Assembly (NCBI GenBank): GCA_964600385.1
Contig: CAZRJC010000004.1
Span: 101,532-165,531 of the forward strand
DNA: 64,000 bases
Direction of reading: 5' to 3'
DNA from: DMER64 sp964600385
GTDB lineage: Bacteria > Bacteroidota > Bacteroidia > Bacteroidales > UBA932
Position numbers and translations under genes: made by a program. Below are positions 51,585 to 59,326 of this stretch, in pieces. The notes under the pieces are model-generated. The model did not search any database. It saw only the letters and a list, made by a program, of their open reading frames with translations, and was not told where the DNA came from. Positions within the stretch are counted from its first letter, which is position 1. Every line of letters begins with the position of its first letter.

Positions 51585-54050
51585 CCGGATCTTTTCACCC
51601 GGCTCAAGAGTGGCTGTGGCCATCCCGTCCGACAGGCTGACGTTCCCTTCAGACCTGATTTTACCGGAGTAAGGAGGAATTTTGATTTTGAATGTTCCCG
51701 GTGAAATGGCGCGGAGAGTGATCTCCCGGATTCTGCCGTTTTCCCATTGACAACTTACTTCCCCGTTCCCCTCGGTTTTCAGTCCGCTGAATTCCCCTTC
51801 AGGCCAGGCATCGGGCAGGGCAGGCAGGAATTCAATGGAGCCGTCATGACTTTGGAGCAACATCTCGGCAATGCCCGAAGTGCCCCCAAAATTCCCGTCT
51901 ATCTGGAAGGGCGGATGAGCACAAAACAGATTGGGGTAGGTGCTTTCGGGCGACAGGAGGTTTTTAAGCAGCCGGTAAGCCCGATTTCCGTCTCCGAGCC
52001 TTGCCCGGAAGTTGATCTTCCATGCCCTCGACCAGCCCGTGCCGCCGTCACCCCGACGTTCCAGAGTGTTTCGGCAGGCCTCGGCCAATTCAGGCGTACG
52101 GGCAGGTGAAATCTGGCGTCCCGGATGAAGTCCGAATAAATGGGATACATGCCGGTGGTGCGGTTCTGTCTCGCGGTAGTCTTCAAGCCATTCCTGCAAA
52201 TAGCCTCCAGAGGCGATCCTGTCAGGCGGAAGGCGTTTTACGGTACTGTCCAGCCTGTTCCTGAAGCCTGCATCTGTGTCAAGCAGGACAGCTGCCTGAG
52301 AAGTATTGGTGAACAGTTCCCTTACTATCTGGTTGTCCATTGTGGATCCCATGCAAACGCTTACAGCCGTCCCGGTGCCGGGCATATAAAAAGCATTTTC
52401 TGGCGATGTGGTCGGGGCCGTTACCAGCCAGCGATGAGTGGGTTCTTCTATGAGCGATGAAAGGAAAAATTCACAGGCCCCTTTCATTACCGGATAAACC
52501 TCTGCAAGATAGGTGGTGTCTTTCGTGTACAGGTAGTGTGTCCACAAGTGCTGGCAGAGCCATCCGCCACCGGTATTGGTGGCCCCCCATGAAGGATGTT
52601 CTCCGGGTGCGGTGAAGTGCCAGGGATTGGAAATGACGTGAGCTGTCCATCCATCGGCGTTATAAAAGGAACGGGCTGTTACGGTTCCCGAGGCGACCAG
52701 CCCTTTTGTGAATTCCACCAATGGTTTGTGCAACTCGGACAGATTGCATACTTCCACGGGCCAGTGGTTCATCTGGAGATTGATGTTCAGGTGGTAGTCT
52801 CCGTTCCACGGGGTCTGAATGGAATTGGCCCATAAACCCTGCAGATTGGGTGGCAGCAGGTCGGGACGTACAGACGAAATAAGCAGGTAACGTCCGTAGT
52901 GGAAATAAAGTGCGGCAAAAGAAGGATCATCGCTCTGGCTAAAAGCCTCAAGCCTTTTAAGAGTGTTCTGCTTGTCGAGGGGGCTGCTTGCTCCGTTGTT
53001 GCCGGCTCTTGCCTGTCTGTCATTGGCTCTTGCCTGTCTGTCATTGGCTCTTGCCTGTATGTCACTGGCTTTTGCCGGGCTGCTGTTTTGACCCAAAGAA
53101 AGTGTCACCCGGTTGAACCGCTCCCGGTATGCTTTAATGTGCCCGCTCCTGAGATCACGGTAACTCTTCTGCCGCGCCGTTTGCATTAGGGAATCGCTCA
53201 GCGCTTGGTAATCGGGTGCATAATAATCTGTGGCCGCAGAAAAAAGAAGAGTCGCTTTGTGAACGTTATCCAATACCAGGCTGTCTCCCCGATACAAGAC
53301 CGTACCATCTTCAGGAATAGCCGACAGTCTTGCAATGTAGCTCATGCCGTCTTTCCCCTGAACACCGCTGCTGAGGGTTCCCTTCATGATCAGCTGATCG
53401 TCCCCGGCTGTGGTCTCAAACCGCTCGGGTCGTTCCATCCGGATTACTGCGTTGATACCTTGTTCTGATTCCAGCCGGATAACGCCTACATCGTCTGAAA
53501 AAGAACAAAAATATTCATTTTTGGTGGTTTGGGTGCAGGTCGAGGCAACGGCACTTGTAAGGTCCAGCGACCGATGGTAATGCGAAGAATCCGGCGTAAC
53601 CGGCTCCCGGTATTCAATGATCAGACTGCCGAGCGTCTGGTAACAGCCGAACGGCACCTTCGATCCCGTTCCATAACCCGAACCCGGCCCTCCGCATACA
53701 AAATGTTCATACATAAGTTCCTGTGCCAGGTCGTTCCGACCTTCCAGGAGTAGCTGCCTGATACGGGGCAGGTAGGCCTGAGCTGTAGGATTAGTGGCAT
53801 CTTCGGGTGAACCCGACCAAAGCGTTATATCATTCAATACAATAACTTCACGGGACGGATTTCCGTCAGGCATAAGCCCCAGGCGCCCGTTTCCCAGCGG
53901 AAGAGTCTCTTCCCATACCGAAGCCGGAGCATTGTACCAAAGTTGCAGGTCCTTGTCCTGATCTGCAGTGCAGGATATTAAACTGCAAAGACCGCAACAT
54001 ACAAGAAACGAGAAAAATCTCCTGTTCTTATTCTTGAATAGCATGATCAT
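51561..54050 (-). CDS. GH95 family glycoside hydrolase lipoprotein (probable alpha-fucosidase/galactosidase)
   Basis: An 829-residue exported enzyme. The lipobox is SLISC (Cys27). The N-terminal beta-sandwich has LWYNAPASVWEETLPLGNGRLGLM, the signature of family GH95; the (alpha/alpha)6 barrel contains NINLQMNHWPVEVCNL with the catalytic Asn, TAPTTSPEN with the likely general acid Glu, and FQIDGNFGGTSGIAEMLLQS with the base Asp. These match 1,2-alpha-L-fucosidases, though some members act on alpha-L-galactose. A 21-bp tandem repeat (53004-53066) encodes three QARANDR units in a loop before the catalytic domain. The minus-strand gene is divergent from a small lipoprotein across an 843-bp noncoding region. 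Confidence 0.93.
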   Translation of the reverse strand: MIMLFKNKNRRFFSFLVCCGLCSLISCTADQDKDLQLWYNAPASVWEETLPLGNGRLGLMPDGNPSREVIVLNDITLWSGSPEDATNPTAQAYLPRIRQLLLEGRNDLAQELMYEHFVCGGPGSGYGTGSKVPFGCYQTLGSLIIEYREPVTPDSSHYHRSLDLTSAVASTCTQTTKNEYFCSFSDDVGVIRLESEQGINAVIRMERPERFETTAGDDQLIMKGTLSSGVQGKDGMSYIARLSAIPEDGTVLYRGDSLVLDNVHKATLLFSAATDYYAPDYQALSDSLMQTARQKSYRDLRSGHIKAYRERFNRVTLSLGQNSSPAKASDIQARANDRQARANDRQARAGNNGASSPLDKQNTLKRLEAFSQSDDPSFAALYFHYGRYLLISSVRPDLLPPNLQGLWANSIQTPWNGDYHLNINLQMNHWPVEVCNLSELHKPLVEFTKGLVASGTVTARSFYNADGWTAHVISNPWHFTAPGEHPSWGATNTGGGWLCQHLWTHYLYTKDTTYLAEVYPVMKGACEFFLSSLIEEPTHRWLVTAPTTSPENAFYMPGTGTAVSVCMGSTMDNQIVRELFTNTSQAAVLLDTDAGFRNRLDSTVKRLPPDRIASGGYLQEWLEDYRETEPHHRHVSHLFGLHPGRQISPARTPELAEACRNTLERRGDGGTGWSRAWKINFRARLGDGNRAYRLLKNLLSPESTYPNLFCAHPPFQIDGNFGGTSGIAEMLLQSHDGSIEFLPALPDAWPEGEFSGLKTEGNGEVSCQWENGRIREITLRAISPGTFKIKIPPYSGKIRSEGNVSLSDGMATATLEPGEKIRLRFLTAK
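53004..53066 (-). repeat. 21-bp tandem repeat inside GH95
   Basis: Three units at 53004-53024, 53025-53045 and 53046-53066 (the first two identical; the third has two mismatches). They encode QARANDR-like heptads at about residues 329-349, between the N-terminal domain and the barrel. In frame, so the gene stays open. Confidence 0.88.
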
Positions 54051-54163
54051 TTTGTATTAAGATTCTATGAATGAATTGTCAGACTATGACGAATATAGGC
54101 AATAATTTGCAGATGGGAGATTAATGCGCCACTTTTCAACTTCAACCCACTTATGAGTTTCCG

Positions 54164-54256
54164 CAAGCTATTCAGCACGGGAAACGCCTCCCGGTTGCGT
54201 CTGCAACCGGGTCCTTCCCTCCGCGGGTGCGAGGTTTCCCTTACCTGAATAGCTTG
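54164..54256 (-). repeat. Structured hairpin element, copy B
   Basis: Read on the minus strand. Outer arms CAAGCTATTCAG / CTGAATAGCTTG, 12 bp perfect (54256-54245 with 54175-54164). Middle stem GGGAAAC / GTTTCCC. The 22-nt left bulge at 54233-54212 starts CTCGCACCCG and ends GGAGGGAAGGA; inner stem CCCGGTTGC / GCAACCGGG with a 4-nt loop AGAC; right bulge AGGC. It lies 114 bp upstream of the GH95 start. Confidence 0.87.
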
Positions 54257-54297
54257 TGGAGTTCTTTGTAGGTTGAGGCTTGATTTGGCCATCAAAT

Positions 54298-54311
54298 GGC
54301 AAGCGCTTGCC
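54298..54311. repeat. 14-bp perfect palindrome
   Basis: GGCAAGCGCTTGCC is its own reverse complement. It lies in the hairpin-rich intergenic region. Confidence 0.7.
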
Positions 54312-54448
54312 TTAAGAAAAGCAATCAGTACAGGTTTTTCGGCCACCCGTGAACGTTTTTGGCCGTTTTTGTTCACGGACCGAGGGCTTTCCCGATTCGG
54401 TTGAGTTCCCGGGTTGCTTCCGGGAGCTTTCCGTGAAAAAAAAGGGGT

Positions 54449-54555
54449 GGCAAACTCGAAGTGCCGCGCAAGGGTGATTTTGAAATTTTCAAATATTTGA
54501 ATATTAGGTACATAGATTTTGCTAAGTTGGCGCTGCGCGGTAAATCGAGTTTGCC
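54449..54555. repeat. 107-nt inverted repeat
   Basis: GGCAAACTCGA (54449-54459) pairs with TCGAGTTTGCC (54545-54555), 11 bp perfect; CCGCGCA (54464-54470) pairs with TGCGCGG (54534-54540), 7 bp perfect. The enclosed segment has the 14-bp palindrome TTCAAATATTTGAA at 54488-54501. It lacks the core of copies A-C. Confidence 0.78.
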
Positions 54556-54652
54556 TGCGCAAAACTCTTGCTATGCTTCCAAAAATTCCAGAAATGCCCC
54601 AAAAACCGGGGAAGCTTCCGAAAGCCTGCCAGTTTTCCATTTCCTTACCAGC

Positions 54653-54768
54653 GAAGAACACCACAAGATATTTAGAAAAAGGGAAACCTCGCGCCCGCGG
54701 AGGGAAGGACCCATTGGCACCGCCAATGGGAGGCGTTTCCCTTTCTAAATATCTTGTGAAGGTTCTTC
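54653..54768 (+). repeat. Structured hairpin element, copy C
   Basis: Outer arms GAAGAAC / GTTCTTC and CACAAGATATTTAGAAA 54662-54678 / TTTCTAAATATCTTGTG 54742-54758 (17 bp perfect). Middle stem GGGAAAC 54681-54687 / GTTTCCC 54735-54741. The 22-nt left bulge is 54688-54709 (starting CTCGCGCCCG, ending GGAGGGAAGGA), the inner stem CCCATTGGC / GCCAATGGG with loop ACC, and the right bulge AGGC. It lies 125 bp before the lipoprotein start. Confidence 0.88.
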
Positions 54769-54893
54769 CCCGTGTTAAATTCTGGTGAAAGGACATATTT
54801 AGAGTGTAGGGAAAATTAAGAGTGATTTCATGAATCGCAATGCAGTATTTGATCATAGAGTGCAATTATTATAACGAACCAAAAAAATAAAAC

Positions 54894-55586
54894 ATGAAAA
54901 ATTTAATTTTTGCACTGTGCATTGCTGCACTATTTTCTTTTGCCGGCTGTAATAAAGAAAACCCGGACCCAAAGGAATTCATTTTTGATTTTCAGACCGA
55001 TGCCGAGGGATGGACAGGAGATTTTGCCGATTATCCAAATGATCCCGGCGTAGAGGATTTTTATGGATTTGCTTTTGTCCACTCGACCTTACCTGCCCCG
55101 CTTGATATTACCAGGGGAGCACTCATGCAGTCCGGAAACAATCACAGCGACGATTTATTCATGTTTATCAAGAAGAAACTGACCGGTCTGGAACCTGATA
55201 AAATATATACTGTGGATTTTGAGGTTGAGATAGCCACTAATGCAGCCAGCGGGATGATTGGAGTAGGCGGAGCCCCGGGTGAAGCTGTAGTAATTAAAGC
55301 TGGAGCTTCTGCAAAGGAGCCTGTAAAGGAACTGGACGATAATTATTACAGAATGAATATAGATAAAGGGACTCAGAGCATAGGCGGAGAGAATGTGGTC
55401 GTAATCGGAGATTTTGCAAACGGCACTGAGGAAAATGTATATGTTTTAAAAACATTAAAAACAACAAACCCGGTTACCGTCTCTTCTGATTCAAATGGTG
55501 AAATCTGGATCATTATAGGGACAGACTCCGGGTTTGAGGCAACAACAACAATATATTATAATACAGTTAAGGTTACATTAAATTAA
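54894..55586 (+). CDS. Unknown small lipoprotein
   Basis: A 230-residue exported protein of unknown function. The lipobox is FAGC (Cys19). The mature part is beta-rich with EFIFDFQTDAEGWTGDFADYPND near its start, a pattern often seen at the beginning of jelly-roll carbohydrate-binding or Ig-like domains; the last strands end TTTIYYNTVKVTLN. No catalytic motif is visible. It lies between GH95 and GH2 and overlaps the convergent GH2 gene by 14 bp, so a carbohydrate-binding role is plausible but unproven. Confidence 0.7.
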   Translation: MKNLIFALCIAALFSFAGCNKENPDPKEFIFDFQTDAEGWTGDFADYPNDPGVEDFYGFAFVHSTLPAPLDITRGALMQSGNNHSDDLFMFIKKKLTGLEPDKIYTVDFEVEIATNAASGMIGVGGAPGEAVVIKAGASAKEPVKELDDNYYRMNIDKGTQSIGGENVVVIGDFANGTEENVYVLKTLKTTNPVTVSSDSNGEIWIIIGTDSGFEATTTIYYNTVKVTLN

Positions 55587-58500
55587 AACCCGATACGGTC
55601 ACTATGGGTTTTTCCCCGCGTGTATCGCGCTGGCAGAAAGTCATAGTGACTGTTTTTTCTTCACCCGGCAGCAGGGAGAAATAATTGTCGCTGAAGAATA
55701 CGGGTAGAATGCGTTCGCCGGTTTTCTTTCCTTTCACCTGCAGGCGGATCATCAGGCACGGCGTGGATGTATTGTTTTTCAGTACGGTAGTGATTTTCCA
55801 GCCGTTCTCTGTTTTTTCAAGAGTCGTTTTTCCCTTGAGCGTTACTTTGGGCATATCCTTCAGGGCCTTGTAATTGCCGTCTTCAACACCCCTCCAGTAG
55901 AAGTTGTCCGATACTGTTTTCCCGTTTTCTGTCAATATCAGTTTTATGAAATGAACCGGGGAAAGGGACTCGGGGAATTCAAGCCCGAAGCATTTTACGG
56001 TAGAGTCTTCGTAACTGTTCAGAAGAGTGTCTTTTTCCCACTGTACCGTTCCGTCCATATTTACCAGCATGGCTTTGGCAGTCAGTTCTTCGTGCCTGCC
56101 GGCGCTTAGGTTAACCACTTCTATGTCGTGGTAAACAGGATTCCACTGGATGTGAAGCGGTTCGTTTGCTTTCTTGCAACCAAAATAGGCGGCGGTGGGC
56201 TCAAAATAGTAGTCGTAGGTTTGCCATACCATGGAAGGCCAGGCCGGATGGCTCATCCACAGAAGCATCCCCCTGCGGAATTCGCTTCGGCCTTCAAAAA
56301 TACCCCGGTACCCGTTGTAGTTGAACCACTGGGCGTATTCGGTGAACTGCTGCGCATTGTCCGCAGGTCCGAATCCTTCTTCCAGCATCTTGTTGAACGA
56401 GGCGGCTGTCTGGGCTCCTTCAAGCGTGAAGTCGTGCATGCCCCACTGGTCGTTTTGCGGCCAGAGTGCATCGGGGCTGAGGGTCTGCGACAGGCTTTCG
56501 AATGTCATCACGTTAGGCATGCCCCGTTCGCTGTGCATCCGGTCTTTACCATACAATAGGAAATAATCGCGGACAGGCAGAGCCCGGTAGGGACCGCCTC
56601 CACTTACCACTCCTGCGGCTGAATGAGATATGTAATGGATCCCGGGATGCAGTTGAGGAATCATTTGGCGGAGGGCATTGTCCAGTTCTGCGGGAGGATT
56701 GCCTTCGTTGCGGCCTACATAAATGGCAATTGACGGATGGTTCCGGATACGTTTCACCAGGTCTTTCGCATTTTTCATGAACAGGTCGTTATCGTATGGA
56801 TCGGGTCCGTCCCAGGGATTGGCGAGCCAGAAGTCCTGCCAAACCATGATTCCGTGACGGTCACAGGCTTCGTAAAATTCGTCGTCACCTATCTGGCCTA
56901 CCCAGTTGCGGATCATGGTGAAATTCATATCGGCATGATAAGCCACGGCAATATCGTATTCTCGGCCGCGATAATTCAGGTTCGATTCTGAAAAGCCCCA
57001 GTTGCCGCCTCTTCCGATAAACCGGCGACCGTTGATGTACAGGCTCAGGATGCCGTTGTTTTCGTCGAAGTTCATCTGTCGGACGCCCGATTGGAAGGCA
57101 GTCTGGTCACACACGACTCCATCTGCGGTGAATTGAATGTGTACGCTGTACAGGTTAGGATCGCCGTATCCTTTGGGCCACCATAATTTTGGATTATCCA
57201 TGGTCAGGGTTGCCTGTACCGTTTGCATCGCATTCGGTTCAAGAACCACTTCCTGTTTGAAGGGGAGATCTCCGTAAGTTCCTTCCAGAATCCCGGAAAC
57301 AGCTACATCCTTATGATTGCGCAGCAGCACTTCAATCTGAATATCGGCTTTTGTGGTATCGGGCAGGGCGAGGGTAGTCCGGACAAACGGGTCTTCAATG
57401 GTAACAGCTCCGGTGGTAGTCAGGTAAACATCATTCCAGATACCAATATTACGACCCCTGATGGTAGGGATCCAGTCCCATCCAACGGAAGCATGGAAAG
57501 TGGGATTGTCTGCGCCCAGGATACCGCCGTTCTGGTCGGGACTGATTGCGTTTTGTTCCTTGACGGCACCCACGTTATCGTTTTTTATAATCTTCACGGC
57601 CAGCACGTTGCTTTGTCCGGGAAGTAAAAGCTGCGTGATATTGAATTTGCCCCGAATGAAAGCGCCCTCCATTCTGCCGGCATTTGTTCCGTTGACAAAC
57701 AGATCGGCTTTCCAGTTAATGCCATCGAGGTTCAGGAAAATCTCTTCTTTTCCAAAGTCTTCGGAAACAAAAAATTCCCTTCTGTACCAAAAATCAGACG
57801 TGAAAAACGATTCGGATATCTGTAATTGATTGGCTGCATAATTCGGATCGGGCAGCGCTCCCATATTAAGATAACTGCTTAAAACAGTAGCAGGTACGGT
57901 AGCTACTGGCCATTGGGCGGATCCGGAATAACCGGCAGAGGAAATGACTTCGCCGGTCTCGTTAACTTCAGAAGCACGTTGTATTTTCCAGTTACCGCCG
58001 TTCAAAGATAGTTTGTTTCCGGCAGGAACCGGGTCTTCAGAAGCGGCAGGCACCAGACCTCCTTTCCCAAAGACTTCCAGCTCGCTCAAAATATAACGGT
58101 TACCACCGGCCGGTTCTTCCATGAGTATCCTTACGTAACGTCCTTTTGTCCCGGGAGTGAGGGTGATTTCATCTACAAGTCCTTCTCCGCCGGGCAATCC
58201 GGCCACGTTCGTCCAGGCCGAGGAGTCGTCCGAAACCTGTACAGAACCTTTTACTGCTTTGTTCAGCCAGTGAAGTGTTACTTTATCCATAACGGCTCCG
58301 GCTCCGAGGTCCACGCAGATCCATTCGGTCCCGGTCCCGGCACTCATCCACGCACTTTGAAAATAGCCCGAGGGGAGCATGCACAACTTCTGGTTGTTGC
58401 AGTAAAAATTCCAGTCGGAAAACGTCCAGTTTTCGGCAGCGGGTACGTTAAACTCAACTTTGTAAAATGCATAGCGGACCGGCTGGGCAAAACGATAAGT

Positions 58501-59115
58501 TAGACGAAGTTCCCGTTCCGGTTTTGGGGGTGCCGGCATATTGGCCCATGCGGCGTATGGATTAGGTTTTTCGGTCCCGGGCAAACTGCTGCTTTTGTCA
58601 GTTTTTATGGGAATCCATACAACCCCGTCTTCCGATCCGAAAAACGCAACCTGACTGCCTTTGGGAGCTTTTGGGTTGTAGGTCATGGTCCCGATAAGTT
58701 CTACACAGTCAACGTCGGGGATATGGCTGTTCAGTTGCAGTTGCAGAAAGATATCCGTTCCCTTCATACGGTATTTCGAATCTGGTTTCCCGTCAAAGAA
58801 CCATTCCTTTTCTCTTTTTTCAAGATCGCCGTCCTGGTCCGATACATTAATAAAACCGGGCATGCGGTCTGCTACGATACCGTCTGTGACGAGTTGTCCG
58901 GTCAGGTTATAATCGTAAGACGAGGAATGAAAGGTGACCCTGTTTTGGGCCATGTTCCGGTAAGTGTCATTGTCTGCGACAAGAGCCGGAGCAAAATTTT
59001 CCGCCGGATCTCCGGGGTATCTGCCAATCCCTTTTGTATAGGGCTCGTCTGTTTCACATCCGCCAAAAAGGAGCGTAAGAACGCCTGCGCAAGAGATAAC
59101 GATAGATCTTTTCAT
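55573..59115 (-). CDS. GH2 family glycosidase lipoprotein with discoidin-like domain
   Basis: An 1180-residue exported enzyme. The lipobox is FGGC (Cys20). Residues about 60-220 form an N-terminal sandwich, and about 230-350 a discoidin/F5-8 type C-like domain (CVDLGAGAVMDKVTLHWLN and KGRYVRILMEEPAGG). Then come the GH2 sugar-binding domain, Ig-like domain and TIM barrel. The acid/base Glu is in IYVGRNEGNPP, and a candidate nucleophile Glu is in NVMTFESLSQ. The FFLQLQLN/FWYRREFF blocks and QDFWLANPWDGPDPYD resemble exo-beta-D-glucosaminidase and beta-mannosidase members of GH2 more than beta-galactosidases. The substrate is therefore probably a beta-mannoside or glucosaminide. Confidence 0.9.
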   Translation of the reverse strand: MKRSIVISCAGVLTLLFGGCETDEPYTKGIGRYPGDPAENFAPALVADNDTYRNMAQNRVTFHSSSYDYNLTGQLVTDGIVADRMPGFINVSDQDGDLEKREKEWFFDGKPDSKYRMKGTDIFLQLQLNSHIPDVDCVELIGTMTYNPKAPKGSQVAFFGSEDGVVWIPIKTDKSSSLPGTEKPNPYAAWANMPAPPKPERELRLTYRFAQPVRYAFYKVEFNVPAAENWTFSDWNFYCNNQKLCMLPSGYFQSAWMSAGTGTEWICVDLGAGAVMDKVTLHWLNKAVKGSVQVSDDSSAWTNVAGLPGGEGLVDEITLTPGTKGRYVRILMEEPAGGNRYILSELEVFGKGGLVPAASEDPVPAGNKLSLNGGNWKIQRASEVNETGEVISSAGYSGSAQWPVATVPATVLSSYLNMGALPDPNYAANQLQISESFFTSDFWYRREFFVSEDFGKEEIFLNLDGINWKADLFVNGTNAGRMEGAFIRGKFNITQLLLPGQSNVLAVKIIKNDNVGAVKEQNAISPDQNGGILGADNPTFHASVGWDWIPTIRGRNIGIWNDVYLTTTGAVTIEDPFVRTTLALPDTTKADIQIEVLLRNHKDVAVSGILEGTYGDLPFKQEVVLEPNAMQTVQATLTMDNPKLWWPKGYGDPNLYSVHIQFTADGVVCDQTAFQSGVRQMNFDENNGILSLYINGRRFIGRGGNWGFSESNLNYRGREYDIAVAYHADMNFTMIRNWVGQIGDDEFYEACDRHGIMVWQDFWLANPWDGPDPYDNDLFMKNAKDLVKRIRNHPSIAIYVGRNEGNPPAELDNALRQMIPQLHPGIHYISHSAAGVVSGGGPYRALPVRDYFLLYGKDRMHSERGMPNVMTFESLSQTLSPDALWPQNDQWGMHDFTLEGAQTAASFNKMLEEGFGPADNAQQFTEYAQWFNYNGYRGIFEGRSEFRRGMLLWMSHPAWPSMVWQTYDYYFEPTAAYFGCKKANEPLHIQWNPVYHDIEVVNLSAGRHEELTAKAMLVNMDGTVQWEKDTLLNSYEDSTVKCFGLEFPESLSPVHFIKLILTENGKTVSDNFYWRGVEDGNYKALKDMPKVTLKGKTTLEKTENGWKITTVLKNNTSTPCLMIRLQVKGKKTGERILPVFFSDNYFSLLPGEEKTVTMTFCQRDTRGEKPIVTVSGFNLM

Positions 59116-59326
59116 AATTGTTAAACAATGGTTTTTGTAAAGTTATCTCAAAAATGATACAAAAGGGAAAGACAAAAAAAAACGCCAAGTCCTTGCTAAT
59201 AAAGTATTAGAAGAAGCCATCTATGTAACTATATATAAATTAATTTTGGGAACTAATGTTTCCTTTAAAGTCCTTGGGATGGCCCGGCGAATGAGGTTAA
59301 TTAGGAATAATATTTAAATTAGTGGG

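Larger units (their letters stand above)
54051..54893. other. 843-bp noncoding region rich in inverted repeats
   Basis: This gap between divergent genes has no gene I can support. It holds hairpin copies B and C in opposite orientation, a perfect 14-bp palindrome at 54298-54311, a hairpin at 54347-54378 (CCGTGAAC/GTTCACGG), one at 54405-54427 (GTTCCCGG/CCGGGAGC) and a 107-nt inverted repeat at 54449-54555 containing another 14-bp palindrome. It must also hold the promoters of GH95 and of the lipoprotein; a TATATTCG box (minus strand, 54097-54090) is a weak candidate for GH95. Confidence 0.75.

Noticed and set aside
45632..54768. CsrA-type sponge or a CRISPR-like array as explanation for the hairpins
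   Set aside because: The GGA-rich bulge resembles CsrA sites, but Bacteroidota generally lack CsrA; the copies are far apart and are not regularly spaced direct repeats.
54164..54768. Insertion sequence ends
   Set aside because: No transposase reading frame, no terminal target duplications that I can see, and the repeats are hairpins themselves rather than simple terminal inverted repeats.
54065..54865. 266-codon minus-strand open frame as a gene
   Set aside because: It spans all inverted repeats and the promoter regions of both flanking genes, has no domain or signal, and its repeated segments are translations of the hairpin cores. Noted as a finding only.
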